Assembly: GCA_021803085.1 (NCBI GenBank)
Contig: JAJZMD010000008.1
Coordinates: 1-64,000 of the forward strand
Length of the DNA: 64,000 bases
Direction: 5' to 3'
DNA from: Actinomycetes bacterium
Lineage (GTDB): Bacteria; Actinomycetota; Acidimicrobiia; Acidimicrobiales; RAAP-2
Of this stretch, positions 31,455 through 38,449 are shown in pieces. The position numbers and the translations under genes were made by a program. How positions within the stretch are numbered: position 1 is the first letter of the stretch; every line of letters starts with the position of its first letter. Under the pieces are notes generated by a model, which worked only from the letters and a program-made list of their open reading frames with translations, was not told where the DNA came from and did not search any database.

Positions 31455-31993
31455 TCCAGACCTCCTCCTACCAATGGTTCCACGAATCGACAGGGGACCG
31501 GGGGCCAGCTGCAACGCGCGCCGTGCTCGCGCAGTCTGGCTTCAGAATTCGGCGAGCGCGTTCCCCGAGGCCGGGCCGTCGGAGCCCGGCCCTCTTCGCG
31601 AACGGGTACCGTCCCGCCCGCGCTCGCTGTCGAGCTTCGAACGGTTCTTCTCCACAGAGCGCCGAGCTGCCCCCCTGCCCCCCGAGTGGAACGGGGCAGC
31701 TCGGGAACCGTGGTCCTCGGTCCACCCGGTCATCCGTGACAAGGTGAGCGCGGAGGGAGCACCGATTTGACCGACTACGGCGACGCGCCGTATCCATCGC
31801 TGAGCGCGAAAATTCGAACTTGACCGGGTGGCGCGAGCTCCGCTGATCCAAGCAGGGACGTCCCTCTGACCTATACGCACGACCAGCAGCAATTACGCGA
31901 GACGTTGCGTGGGCCGTAGGCACTCGTATTCGAACTGCCCCGACCTGCGAGAACGCTTGGGCGCCCTGAACGCATGGATTCGCCAGCGGGCCG
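31455..31993. other. intergenic stretch, 539 bp, no gene recognised
   Basis: Upstream of the prepilin-like gene and downstream of the zinc-ribbon gene. Open frames exist on both strands but none has a plausible ribosome binding site, family resemblance or typical codon bias. Composition is slightly less GC-rich than the flanks. It probably marks the left border of the accessory segment. Confidence 0.5.
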
Positions 31994-32578
31994 TCAAACG
32001 CGGATGACCTGGACTCCCGGGACGGCGTCGTAGTCGTCGTCCTGGGTGACGACGGGGATCTGCTCGACGATGGCCGTTGCCGCCACGAGGGCAGCCGGGT
32101 CCCGCGCTGTCGTGGCGGTGGCGATCCTGGCCTCGTGGCCGCACCACCAGCGGCCGGCGGCACCGATGGCGACGACGGAGACGACGGGCTCCGGGGCCGG
32201 GGTCACGTGCGGACGGGGACGCCGCGGAGTCGGGCGCCGAGGCTCGGCGGGCACGGGCTCGTCGGCCAGCACGACGACGTCGCCCAGCTCGTGACGGGCA
32301 CCGCACGTGCGCTCGACACGCGTCGCCAGGACGTCGGCGGCGTGGTCGTCGGTGGCCATGGGCACCCGCACGCGTGCCGTGATCTGGCAGCACGGCATGC
32401 GCACGGTGAACGTCTCGACGGTGCGTGACGGCCTCGGAGCGTCACGTCTCGGAGCCTCGGACGCCGGAGCATGGCGCACACGGGCGGGGACGTACACGAC
32501 GGCATGGCACCGGCCGCAGCGTGACTTCTGCGAGCGTGCAGGGCTGTCCCAGCCGTAGCCGCACTTCGGGCACGTCAT
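31994..32578 (-). CDS. zinc-ribbon protein with PIN-domain-like C-terminal tail
   Basis: A 194-residue protein of two unlike parts. The N-terminus is a zinc ribbon (Cys 3, 6, 21, 24: MTCPKCGYGW and RCGRCHAVVYV). The middle has two further Cys-containing segments (MPCCQITARV, RTCGARHEL) and a Pro/Arg linker. The last 38 residues (DPAALVAATAIVEQ, then VVTQDDDYDAVPGVQVIRV) look like the C-terminal third of a VapC-type PIN ribonuclease, without the N-terminal catalytic part. So it may be a recombination chimera rather than an active nuclease. The ATG lacks a clear ribosome binding site. It lies downstream of whiB and the palindrome. Confidence 0.65.
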   Translation of the reverse strand: MTCPKCGYGWDSPARSQKSRCGRCHAVVYVPARVRHAPASEAPRRDAPRPSRTVETFTVRMPCCQITARVRVPMATDDHAADVLATRVERTCGARHELGDVVVLADEPVPAEPRRPTPRRPRPHVTPAPEPVVSVVAIGAAGRWWCGHEARIATATTARDPAALVAATAIVEQIPVVTQDDDYDAVPGVQVIRV

Positions 32579-32654
32579 CGTCGCATGCGGCCATCATCCC
32601 TGGCGCGGAGCCTCGGAGCACGGAGGCTGCTCGGAGCACTCCGGCGTGCAGTGG

Positions 32655-32717
32655 CGCACAGTGCGCGTGCGGGCATGGTGCGTGCGTAGGTGCACGGTGC
32701 ACGTGTGCACCGTGCAC
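32655..32717. repeat. large palindrome and second inverted repeat beside whiB
   Basis: GTGCACGGTGCAC (32690-32702) is followed after 2 bp by its exact reverse complement (32705-32717), a 28-bp near-perfect palindrome. Nearby GCGCACAGTGCGC (32655-32667) is a second inverted repeat with one central base. They lie between the whiB stop and the zinc-ribbon start on the transcribed minus strand. They could act as a terminator, an operator for a dimeric regulator, or a recombination site. Confidence 0.8.
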
Positions 32718-32731
32718 GGGCGATCGGAGCA

Positions 32732-33010
32732 TCACGACGCACCCACCGCAGGCTCGGAGCCTTCACGACGGAGCCTCCTCCGCTGCCGTTCTTTCGTCCC
32801 GCCCCATACTCCGAGGCGCTCGTGCAGGCCATAGGCGAGGCAGGCGGCACGGACCGGGCACGACGCGCACACGGCCCGTGCCCTCGTGATGTTCGCTCCG
32901 CGCTCGGGGAAGAACACGTCGGCCGGCAGCCCTCTGCACGCGGCACGGAGCCTCCACGTGGGGTCGGCCTGGGCGCGGCCTCGTGGGACGTCGGCCGTGA
33001 TCGCGCCCAC
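32732..33010 (-). CDS. WhiB-family iron-sulfur transcription factor
   Basis: A 92-residue protein with the WhiB [4Fe-4S] cysteine set C25, C48, C51, C57 (C-x22-C-x2-C-x5-C), preceded by DPTWRLRAACRG, DVFFPERG, and followed by the turn GVWGGTKERQRRRLRR. WhiB-like proteins are actinobacterial regulators that bind sigma factor region 4 and respond to redox signals. The GTG at 33010 is the apparent start; internal starts are possible because no Shine-Dalgarno is clear. Its place in an accessory segment suggests an element-borne regulator, as often seen on actinophages and integrative elements. Confidence 0.9.
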   Translation of the reverse strand: MGAITADVPRGRAQADPTWRLRAACRGLPADVFFPERGANITRARAVCASCPVRAACLAYGLHERLGVWGGTKERQRRRLRREGSEPAVGAS

Positions 33011-33320
33011 GAGCGCCAGCGTCGCACGCTCACCCCACCGTTCCAGCCTGGCGGGACCGTCAGCGAGCCGATCGCACGTCGCTCCATGCTAATGCCTGCC
33101 ATGTGCGACGACGCCCGCGCAGGTTGGTCGCCCGCCTTCCACACCGTCAGGCGCCCGGGCGCGCCAGCGCCCGAGCGGTCCAAGAGGTGCCCTTCGACCC
33201 TGGTCCGCCTTGCCCCCCGGTCCCATCCTGAGAGGTGCCGACCGCCGCGGCCCGCGCAGGGTGGGACCTGTCGCTGCGCCCGCAGGTCCGGTCGGCACAG
33301 GAGTGGGAGAGAGGAGGACG
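33011..33320. other. divergent spacer between whiB and the secreted-protein gene
   Basis: About 310 bp with GC-rich sequence and no recognised gene. It must hold the promoters for the two divergent genes, but no clear pair of hexamers stands out. A GAGGAGG ribosome binding site for the plus-strand gene is at the right end. Confidence 0.5.
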
Positions 33321-33755
33321 ATGACCGGTCGGGGAGCCCTCGCAGCGCTCGCCCTCGGGCTCGCCTTCTCGGCCGGGGCCGTGTCGCCGGCGGCCGCCCA
33401 GGCGCCGCCCGCCGCCGTGCCCGCCGTGCACGCGTCCGGTCGGGCTGCGACCTTCGTCGCCCCCTCGATAGACGGGCCGTGCGCAACGGACTCCAGAGCT
33501 GTCGCGACGTCCATCATCCCTCCCGCACCGTTCAAGGCCCGCGTGATCTCGGTGCGCCAGATGTCGCCGCCCCAGACATCGAGCGTGAGAGCCTCCTTCC
33601 ACCACCCGCTCCGGCTGTACCGGGTCACGTTCCGAGCCCTCGTCGGGAACGCCGTCCTCCCCTCCGGGCACACGTACACGCAGTTCGCGTACGTCGGCCA
33701 GCCGATGCCCCCCGCGGGTCGCTGGTGCTTCCTGTCGGGGGGTTCGGGTCCGTAG
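33321..33755 (+). CDS. small secreted protein, family not recognised
   Basis: A 144-residue protein with a clear signal peptide: MTGRGALAALALGLAFSAGA then VSPAAAQA, cleavage after AQA. The mature part has two Cys (GPCATDS and GRWCFLSGG), which could pair in the oxidising exterior, and an aromatic-rich middle (FHHPLRLYRVTFRALVG). The ATG has GAGGAGG 4 nt upstream. I do not recognise the family. It lies divergent from whiB. Confidence 0.7.
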   Translation: MTGRGALAALALGLAFSAGAVSPAAAQAPPAAVPAVHASGRAATFVAPSIDGPCATDSRAVATSIIPPAPFKARVISVRQMSPPQTSSVRASFHHPLRLYRVTFRALVGNAVLPSGHTYTQFAYVGQPMPPAGRWCFLSGGSGP

Positions 33756-33959
33756 CCAGGGGCGCTGGCCGCCAGCGCGGCCTTGGGAAGCGAGCCCCAC
33801 GGTCTGGCGGGAGCGCGCCGACGAGATCGTGCGGCGGCTCGGACCCGCTCCATCTCGCCGATGGCCTCGCCGATCGCGCGCTGGACGTTCGAGAAGTGAG
33901 CCACAGGGGGCGCACGAGCCTCTGGCACGCACGCCGGTTGCCCCAGGAGGAGAAAGCCA

Positions 33960-34166
33960 GGACCGCCGGCGAGGCGACGACAAGTTCTTGGCTGACCTCG
34001 AAACGCATCGGGACCAGGCGATCCTCCTCGTCATGGTCTTCGGTGGCCTGCGGGCAAGCGAAGTCCGCTCCCTGCAGCTCCGTGACGTCGACCTGGGCCT
34101 TCGCCGCGTCCGCGTGGCGGGAAAGGGCGACCGCGAACGCACCGTGCCGGTCGACGGCGCGTTCTC
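33960..34166 (+). pseudogene. fragment of a tyrosine recombinase (phage-type integrase)
   Basis: The segment translates as FLADLETHRDQAILLVMVFG then GLRASEVRSLQLRDVDLGLR and VAGKGDRERTVPVD, the first half of the catalytic domain of a tyrosine integrase, including the first catalytic Arg in GLRASEV. The N-terminal core-binding domain is absent or frameshifted and the His-x-x-Arg and Tyr parts are missing. It stops exactly where minus-strand ISL3 transposase sequence begins (about 34160-34168). It is near tRNA-Tyr, the type of site such integrases use. Confidence 0.75.
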
Positions 34167-34439
34167 CGTGAAGCTCTTGGCGTCGCAGTGCGGATCCGTG
34201 CACAGCCACCGGCGCCGGCGCCACACCAGGCACACCGGTCGCCCTCCCATCGCCAGGTCCCGGACCGGGACGACGCTTCTGCCGGGTCCAGTCGCCCGCA
34301 CTCCGCAGCGCGGGCAGCCCACCACGCCGGCCGTCGTCTCGACGAGCACCCACAGCTCGCCGTCCTCTTCGGTCTGGCAGAGAACGACGAAGCCGTCCAC
34401 TCCCAGCAGCGCGCTCGAGTCACCACTACGGTCACCCAT
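34160..34439 (-). pseudogene. N-terminal fragment of an ISL3-family transposase
   Basis: From an ATG at 34439 the minus strand encodes LLGVDGFVVLCQTEEDGELW, then VLVETTAGVVGCPRCGVRAT, VRDLAMGGRPVCLVWRRRRW and LCTDPHCDAKSFTE. This is the N-terminal zinc-finger region of ISL3 transposases (Cys pairs CPRC and C-x5-C). After about 94 residues homology stops at the junction with the integrase fragment, and the DDE domain is gone. It is a truncated insertion sequence, not functional. Confidence 0.8.
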
Positions 34440-34612
34440 GCCCTGTGCCCTCCGTTCTCGCTGGCTACTAACCGCAAGAATCGGAGGCGCAGGTCGCCTA
34501 CTGGTGGTTGCCTATGGGCGGGTCACCGGTCTGGTACCGCCCCACGTCAGATCGCGAAGAGCAGGTCTTGTCGTCGCCTTGCGCGGTGGTCCTGGCTTTC
34601 TCTACGGCGATG

Positions 34613-34698
34613 TGGTGGGCCGGGGAGGATTCGAACCCCCGTAGGCTTTCGCCGACAGGTTTACAGCCTGTTTCCTTTGGCCACTCGGACACCGACCC
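34613..34698 (-). tRNA. tRNA-Tyr (GTA), CCA encoded
   Basis: Minus-strand type II tRNA: acceptor GGGTCGG/CCGGCCC (one T-G pair), anticodon stem ACAGG/CCTGT with loop CTGTAAA giving GTA, a long variable arm (CGGCGAAAGCCTAC region), T-arm GGGGGTTCGAATCCTCC, discriminator A and an encoded 3' CCA. The other three tRNAs in the window lack encoded CCA. The 3' end of the gene points toward the truncated integrase and transposase. Confidence 0.96.
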
Positions 34699-34775
34699 GA
34701 AGGCAGGTTACCGCACCGTCGGCGACCGCTTCCTCGTTCCCGATCGTTCGGCTGGCGGTCAGTAGGGTATGCGCC

Positions 34776-35264
34776 ATGCCGAGCTTCGATGTCGTGTCGC
34801 AGGTGGACATGCAAGAGGTGCGCAACGCGGTCGACCAGGCAAATCGAGAGGCGTCGACGCGGTTCGACTTCAAGGGCACCGACTCTCGGATCGACCTCGG
34901 GACCGACGACCTCACGCTGCACTCCTCCACGGAAGACCGGCTCGCGGCACTGCGCCAAGTGCTCGAGGAGAAGCTCGTACGACGCCGCGTCTCACTGAAG
35001 GCCCTCGATCCCGGCAAGGTGGAGGAGGCGGCCAAGGGCACCGCCAGACAGCGGATCGCAATCCGCGCCGGCATCTCGCAGGACAACGCGAAGAAGCTCC
35101 ACAAGCTCATCAGGGACCTCGGCTTGAAGAACGTGAGCTCACAGACCCAGGGTGACCAGGTCCGAGTCACCGGAAAGAAGCGCGACGACCTGCAAGCCGT
35201 CATCGCTGCGTGCAAGGGCGAGGACTTCGGGATCCCGCTCCAGTTCGAGAACTTCCGGGACTGA
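34776..35264 (+). CDS. yajQ: YajQ family nucleotide-binding protein
   Basis: A 162-residue cytosolic protein starting MPSFDVVSQVDMQEVRNAVD and ending CKGEDFGIPLQFENFRD, a full-length YajQ/UPF0234 protein with two ferredoxin-like RNA-binding-type folds (FDFKGTDSRIDL, RQRIAIRAGISQDNAKKLHK, QGDQVRVTGKKRDDLQAVI). Members bind cyclic di-GMP or other nucleotides and affect gene expression in some bacteria; the role here is unknown. It stands alone, divergent from tRNA-Tyr. Confidence 0.95.
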   Translation: MPSFDVVSQVDMQEVRNAVDQANREASTRFDFKGTDSRIDLGTDDLTLHSSTEDRLAALRQVLEEKLVRRRVSLKALDPGKVEEAAKGTARQRIAIRAGISQDNAKKLHKLIRDLGLKNVSSQTQGDQVRVTGKKRDDLQAVIAACKGEDFGIPLQFENFRD

Positions 35265-35327
35265 TCCCTCCCGGGTCGCAGCCCGTACGCCCATGTCCAA
35301 CAGGTAGGAGCGACTGGCAACCGCGTC

Positions 35328-35346
35328 CAGCCCTGCGGCAGGGCTG
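35328..35346. terminator. hairpin between convergent yajQ and gtrA-like genes
   Basis: CAGCCCTGC (35328-35336) and GCAGGGCTG (35338-35346) are exact reverse complements with one base between, so an 8-bp stem with a small loop can form. A further copy of GCAGGGCTGCGG follows at once. Placement between two convergent stop codons fits a bidirectional terminator, though no U-tract is present. Confidence 0.5.
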
Positions 35347-35363
35347 CGGCAGGGCTGCGGCCG

Positions 35364-35918
35364 TCAGCCGACTGCGGCGTCGTCTCCCGCGCCGATGACG
35401 ACCTGCTCGGCATGCGGGGACGCATCCTCGGCAACCAGGTGCTCGTCCATCTCCTCCAGGAGGGACGGGACCCGGAAGGTGTGGTTGAAGACGATCAACT
35501 TCAGCACCCAGAAGATCCCGAAGGACATCACGTTCGCGAAGAGGACGAGGCCGGTCTGCTCGAGGTGGCCCAGTTGCCAGCGGTGTCCGAGGTAGCGGGC
35601 CAGGGCCGCGCCGACCATCGAGAACGAGATGCTTGCGGCTGACATCACCCAGAACGGCAGGACTTCCTTCACGAGACGTGAGCGACCGCCTTTGCCCCAG
35701 GCCCACATCCGGTTCAAGTAGTACGACGGGACGGCCGCCACGACGTTGGCGAAGATGGTGCTCGGCACCTCGGTCCACAACCTGAACACCCCGAAGACCA
35801 TCCCGAGCACGAAGAGCGACACGCCGGTGGTGATCACCGACGTCATCGTGTACCGGAAGATCTTCCTGCCCTCCCGCGTGTGCAGCCACACCCGAAGTCT
35901 GAGGAGGAGCTCGGACAT
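35364..35918 (-). CDS. GtrA-like membrane protein
   Basis: A 184-residue membrane protein with four hydrophobic segments and the GtrA pattern: FRYTMTSVITTGVSLFVLGM, ANVVAAVPSYYLNRMWAWGK (the NRxWxW motif), then two more helices and a cytosolic tail. GtrA proteins are thought to flip or handle polyprenyl-linked sugars for cell-surface glycan synthesis. No glycosyltransferase neighbour indicates the sugar. The ATG at 35918 precedes the first helix by about 20 residues. Confidence 0.85.
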   Translation of the reverse strand: MSELLLRLRVWLHTREGRKIFRYTMTSVITTGVSLFVLGMVFGVFRLWTEVPSTIFANVVAAVPSYYLNRMWAWGKGGRSRLVKEVLPFWVMSAASISFSMVGAALARYLGHRWQLGHLEQTGLVLFANVMSFGIFWVLKLIVFNHTFRVPSLLEEMDEHLVAEDASPHAEQVVIGAGDDAAVG

Positions 35919-36071
35919 CGATTCGCAACCTTACCCTTCGACCTTCGTGGCAAGACCTCGCTCGCGACCAGGTCCCGCTCCGCGCGGAGCTCAGCCGAGG
36001 CTCAGTCTACGGCAACGGTCGTGCACCCCTGGGAACGGAAAATCGTACCTGTTCCCTCCCGCCCTGCCAAC

Positions 36072-36926
36072 ATGACCATCGTGAACGACGCCCTCGACCT
36101 TCTCGTCCGGCTGCTCGACCTCGAGGCGATCGAAGTCAACATCTTCCGTGGGACCCAGCCCGACGAGGAGCGCCAACGCGTCTTCGGGGGCCAGGTGGCC
36201 GCACAGGCCCTGATGGCGGCGGGACGGACCGTCGAGCACGGACGAGTGCACTCCCTCCACTCCTACTTCCTGCGCCCCGGCGACCCCTCCGTGCCGATCC
36301 TCTACGAGGTGGACCGGATCCGTGACGGCCGCTCGTTCACGACGCGCCGAGTGGTGGCGATCCAGCACGGTCAAGCGATCTTCAACATGTCGTCCTCGTT
36401 CCACGACGATGAAACCGGCTTCGTCCACCAGTTCCCGATGCCCGAGGCTCCCGACCCCGAGACGCTCCCCACGATGACCGAACGCCTCGAGCCCTGGCGC
36501 GAGGAGCTCGGCGAGTGGTTCGACTGGCCGCGTCCCATCGACCAGCGGCACATCGGCGAGCTGCCGTGGTTGCGGCTCGAACCTCTGGAGCCGCATCAGC
36601 GGCTGTGGATCCGAGCGGACGGCGAGCTTCCCGACGATCCCCTGCTGCACGCCTGCGTGGCCGTCTACGCGTCGGACCTGTCGCTCTTCGACACGATCAT
36701 CCACCCGCACGCAGTGCGCTGGAGGGATTCGAAGTTCATGGGTGCGAGCCTCGATCACTGCATGTGGTTCCACCGGCGGTTCCGTGCCGACGAGTGGCTG
36801 CTCTTCGACACCGACTCTCCGGTGGCGGCGGGAGGCCGCGGCCTCGCGCGCGGTTTCTTCTTCGAGCGGTCCGGACGGCTTGTCGTGTCGATGGCTCAAG
36901 AAGGGCTCGCCAGAATGCGCTCCTGA
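36072..36926 (+). CDS. tesB: acyl-CoA thioesterase II (TesB-like)
   Basis: A 284-residue double hot-dog thioesterase that hydrolyses medium- and long-chain acyl-CoA in the cytosol. Seen: IFRGTQPDEERQRVFGGQVA, HSLHSYFLRPGDPSVPILYE, and in the second hot-dog SLDHCMWFHRRFRADEWLLF with the Asp of the family triad. The ATG at 36072 gives the usual N-terminus (NDALDLLVRLLDLEAIEVN). It is convergent with citrate synthase, 47 bp apart; short repeats of GGGACGGCTCAC lie in that gap. Confidence 0.94.
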   Translation: MTIVNDALDLLVRLLDLEAIEVNIFRGTQPDEERQRVFGGQVAAQALMAAGRTVEHGRVHSLHSYFLRPGDPSVPILYEVDRIRDGRSFTTRRVVAIQHGQAIFNMSSSFHDDETGFVHQFPMPEAPDPETLPTMTERLEPWREELGEWFDWPRPIDQRHIGELPWLRLEPLEPHQRLWIRADGELPDDPLLHACVAVYASDLSLFDTIIHPHAVRWRDSKFMGASLDHCMWFHRRFRADEWLLFDTDSPVAAGGRGLARGFFFERSGRLVVSMAQEGLARMRS

Positions 36927-36973
36927 GCACGGGGACGGCTCACTCACCGGGACGGCTCACCCTCGGGAGCGGC

Positions 36974-38254
36974 TCACGCCCCGCGGCGTGCCATCGGCAC
37001 GTAGTCCCGGGCGTCGGCGCCCGTGTAGAGCTGGCGGGGCCGGGCGATCTTCGAGTCTTGATCGAGCATCTCCTGCCAGTGCGCCAGCCAGCCGGCGGTC
37101 CTCGCGATCGCGAAGAGGACCGGGAACATCTCGAGCGGGAACCCCATTGCCTGGTAGATGAGCCCGGAGTAGAAGTCGACGTTCGGGTACAGCCGCCGGG
37201 AGGTGAAGTACTCGTCGGAGAGGGCGATCTCCTCGAGCTTCAGCGCGACGTCGAGGAGCGGGTTCCTGCCGGTGACCTCGAACACGTCGTCCGCAGCCTT
37301 CTTGATGATCTGCGCCCTCGGGTCGTAGTTCTTGTACACGCGGTGCCCGAAGCCCTGCAACCGCATGTGACCGTGGCCGGCCTTCACCTCGCTGATGAAC
37401 GCAGGGACGTTCTCCATCGATCCGATCTCGGACAACATGCGGATGACGGCCTCGTTCGCTCCGCCGTGCCTCGGTCCGTAGAGGGCGGCGCACGCCGCCG
37501 CGCACGCCGAATACGGGTCGGCGTGCGAGGAGCCGACGACGCGCATCGCGGTGGTCGAGCAGTTCTGCTCGTGGTCGGCGTGGAGGATGAACAGGATGTC
37601 GAGCGCCCGGGAGAGCGCAGGGTCCGTCTCGAAACGGGGCTCGGCAACCTTCCACATCATCGAGAGGAAGTTCGACGGGAAGTCGAGCGAATTGTCCGGG
37701 TAGACGAAGGGCATGCCCACGCTGAAGCGGTGGGCGGCAGCGGCGAGCGTGGGCATCTTGGCGATCAACCTGATGATCTGCTTCTGCCGCGACGCGGGGT
37801 CGAAGATGTCCTTGGCGTCGAGGTAGAAGGTCGAGAGCGCCGCGACGGCCGAGACGAGCATCCCCATCGGGTGGGCGTCGTAGTGGAAGCCGTCGAGGAA
37901 CCGCTTCCGGACGTTCTCGTGGATGAACGTGTGTGAGGTGACATCGTGGCGCCACTGCTCGAACTGGCTCTCGGTCGGCAGCTCTCCGTTCAAGAGCAGG
38001 TAGGCCACCTCGAGGTACGTCGAGCTCTCGGCGAGCTGCTCGATCGGGTAGCCGCGGTAGCGAAGGATCCCCGCTGTCCCGTCGAGGAACGTGATCGAGC
38101 TCTCCGCCGCCGCGGTGGACATGAAGCCAGGGTCGTAGAACCAGATGCCGGGAAGGATCTTGGCCCAATCGGTGGCGCTCACGCCGCCGTTCACGACCGG
38201 GATCTCGTAGCTCTCGCCGCTCCGGTTGTCGGTGATCGTGATGCTCTCGGTCAC
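36974..38254 (-). CDS. gltA: citrate synthase
   Basis: Condenses acetyl-CoA and oxaloacetate to enter the TCA cycle. The 426-residue type II enzyme has catalytic His in FILHADHEQNCSTTAMR and in GFGHRVYKNYDPRA, and the catalytic Asp in VDFYSGLIYQAMGFPLEMFP. The GTG at 38254 (reading VTESITITDNRSGESYEIPV) is chosen because AGGAGG lies 9 nt upstream and the N-terminus matches the family; an upstream extension is non-conserved. It is monocistronic by spacing. Confidence 0.97.
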   Translation of the reverse strand: MTESITITDNRSGESYEIPVVNGGVSATDWAKILPGIWFYDPGFMSTAAAESSITFLDGTAGILRYRGYPIEQLAESSTYLEVAYLLLNGELPTESQFEQWRHDVTSHTFIHENVRKRFLDGFHYDAHPMGMLVSAVAALSTFYLDAKDIFDPASRQKQIIRLIAKMPTLAAAAHRFSVGMPFVYPDNSLDFPSNFLSMMWKVAEPRFETDPALSRALDILFILHADHEQNCSTTAMRVVGSSHADPYSACAAACAALYGPRHGGANEAVIRMLSEIGSMENVPAFISEVKAGHGHMRLQGFGHRVYKNYDPRAQIIKKAADDVFEVTGRNPLLDVALKLEEIALSDEYFTSRRLYPNVDFYSGLIYQAMGFPLEMFPVLFAIARTAGWLAHWQEMLDQDSKIARPRQLYTGADARDYVPMARRGA

Positions 38255-38399
38255 GGGCCAGGGCCTCCTGTGCTGTCGGGTCGACGCGGCTTGCGGTTCG
38301 AGGCCGCGCGGGCCCGCGTGGACCACTCCGCACGCGGCGCCGCCACGATCCTACGGTCCCATGGGGGCACGGTCGACACGCCAGCTCAACGTGCGGGCC

Positions 38400-38449
38400 G
38401 TGGGTCTCTACCGGCCGTAGGCGAGTGGGTCTCTACCGGCCGTAGGCGA
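38400..38449. repeat. 25-bp tandem duplication across the stop of the TIG-domain gene
   Basis: GTGGGTCTCTACCGGCCGTA plus GGCGA occurs twice in direct succession (38400-38424, 38425-38449). The right copy contains the last codons and stop of the IPT/TIG gene; the left copy lies just beyond it. The two copies are identical, indicating a recent duplication. Confidence 0.95.

Noticed and set aside
31542-31892. Minus-strand frame of 116 codons before the prepilin-like gene
   Set aside because: No initiation signal and biased, featureless composition; likely non-coding.
33089-33928. Long minus-strand frame over the secreted-protein gene
   Set aside because: Opposite to a gene with a clear signal peptide and Shine-Dalgarno; the translation is Arg/Ala/Pro-rich with no domain.
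35322-35362. Repeats of GCAGGGCTGCGG considered as an attachment site or mobile-element end
   Set aside because: They form a simple hairpin exactly between two convergent genes, so a terminator explains them better.
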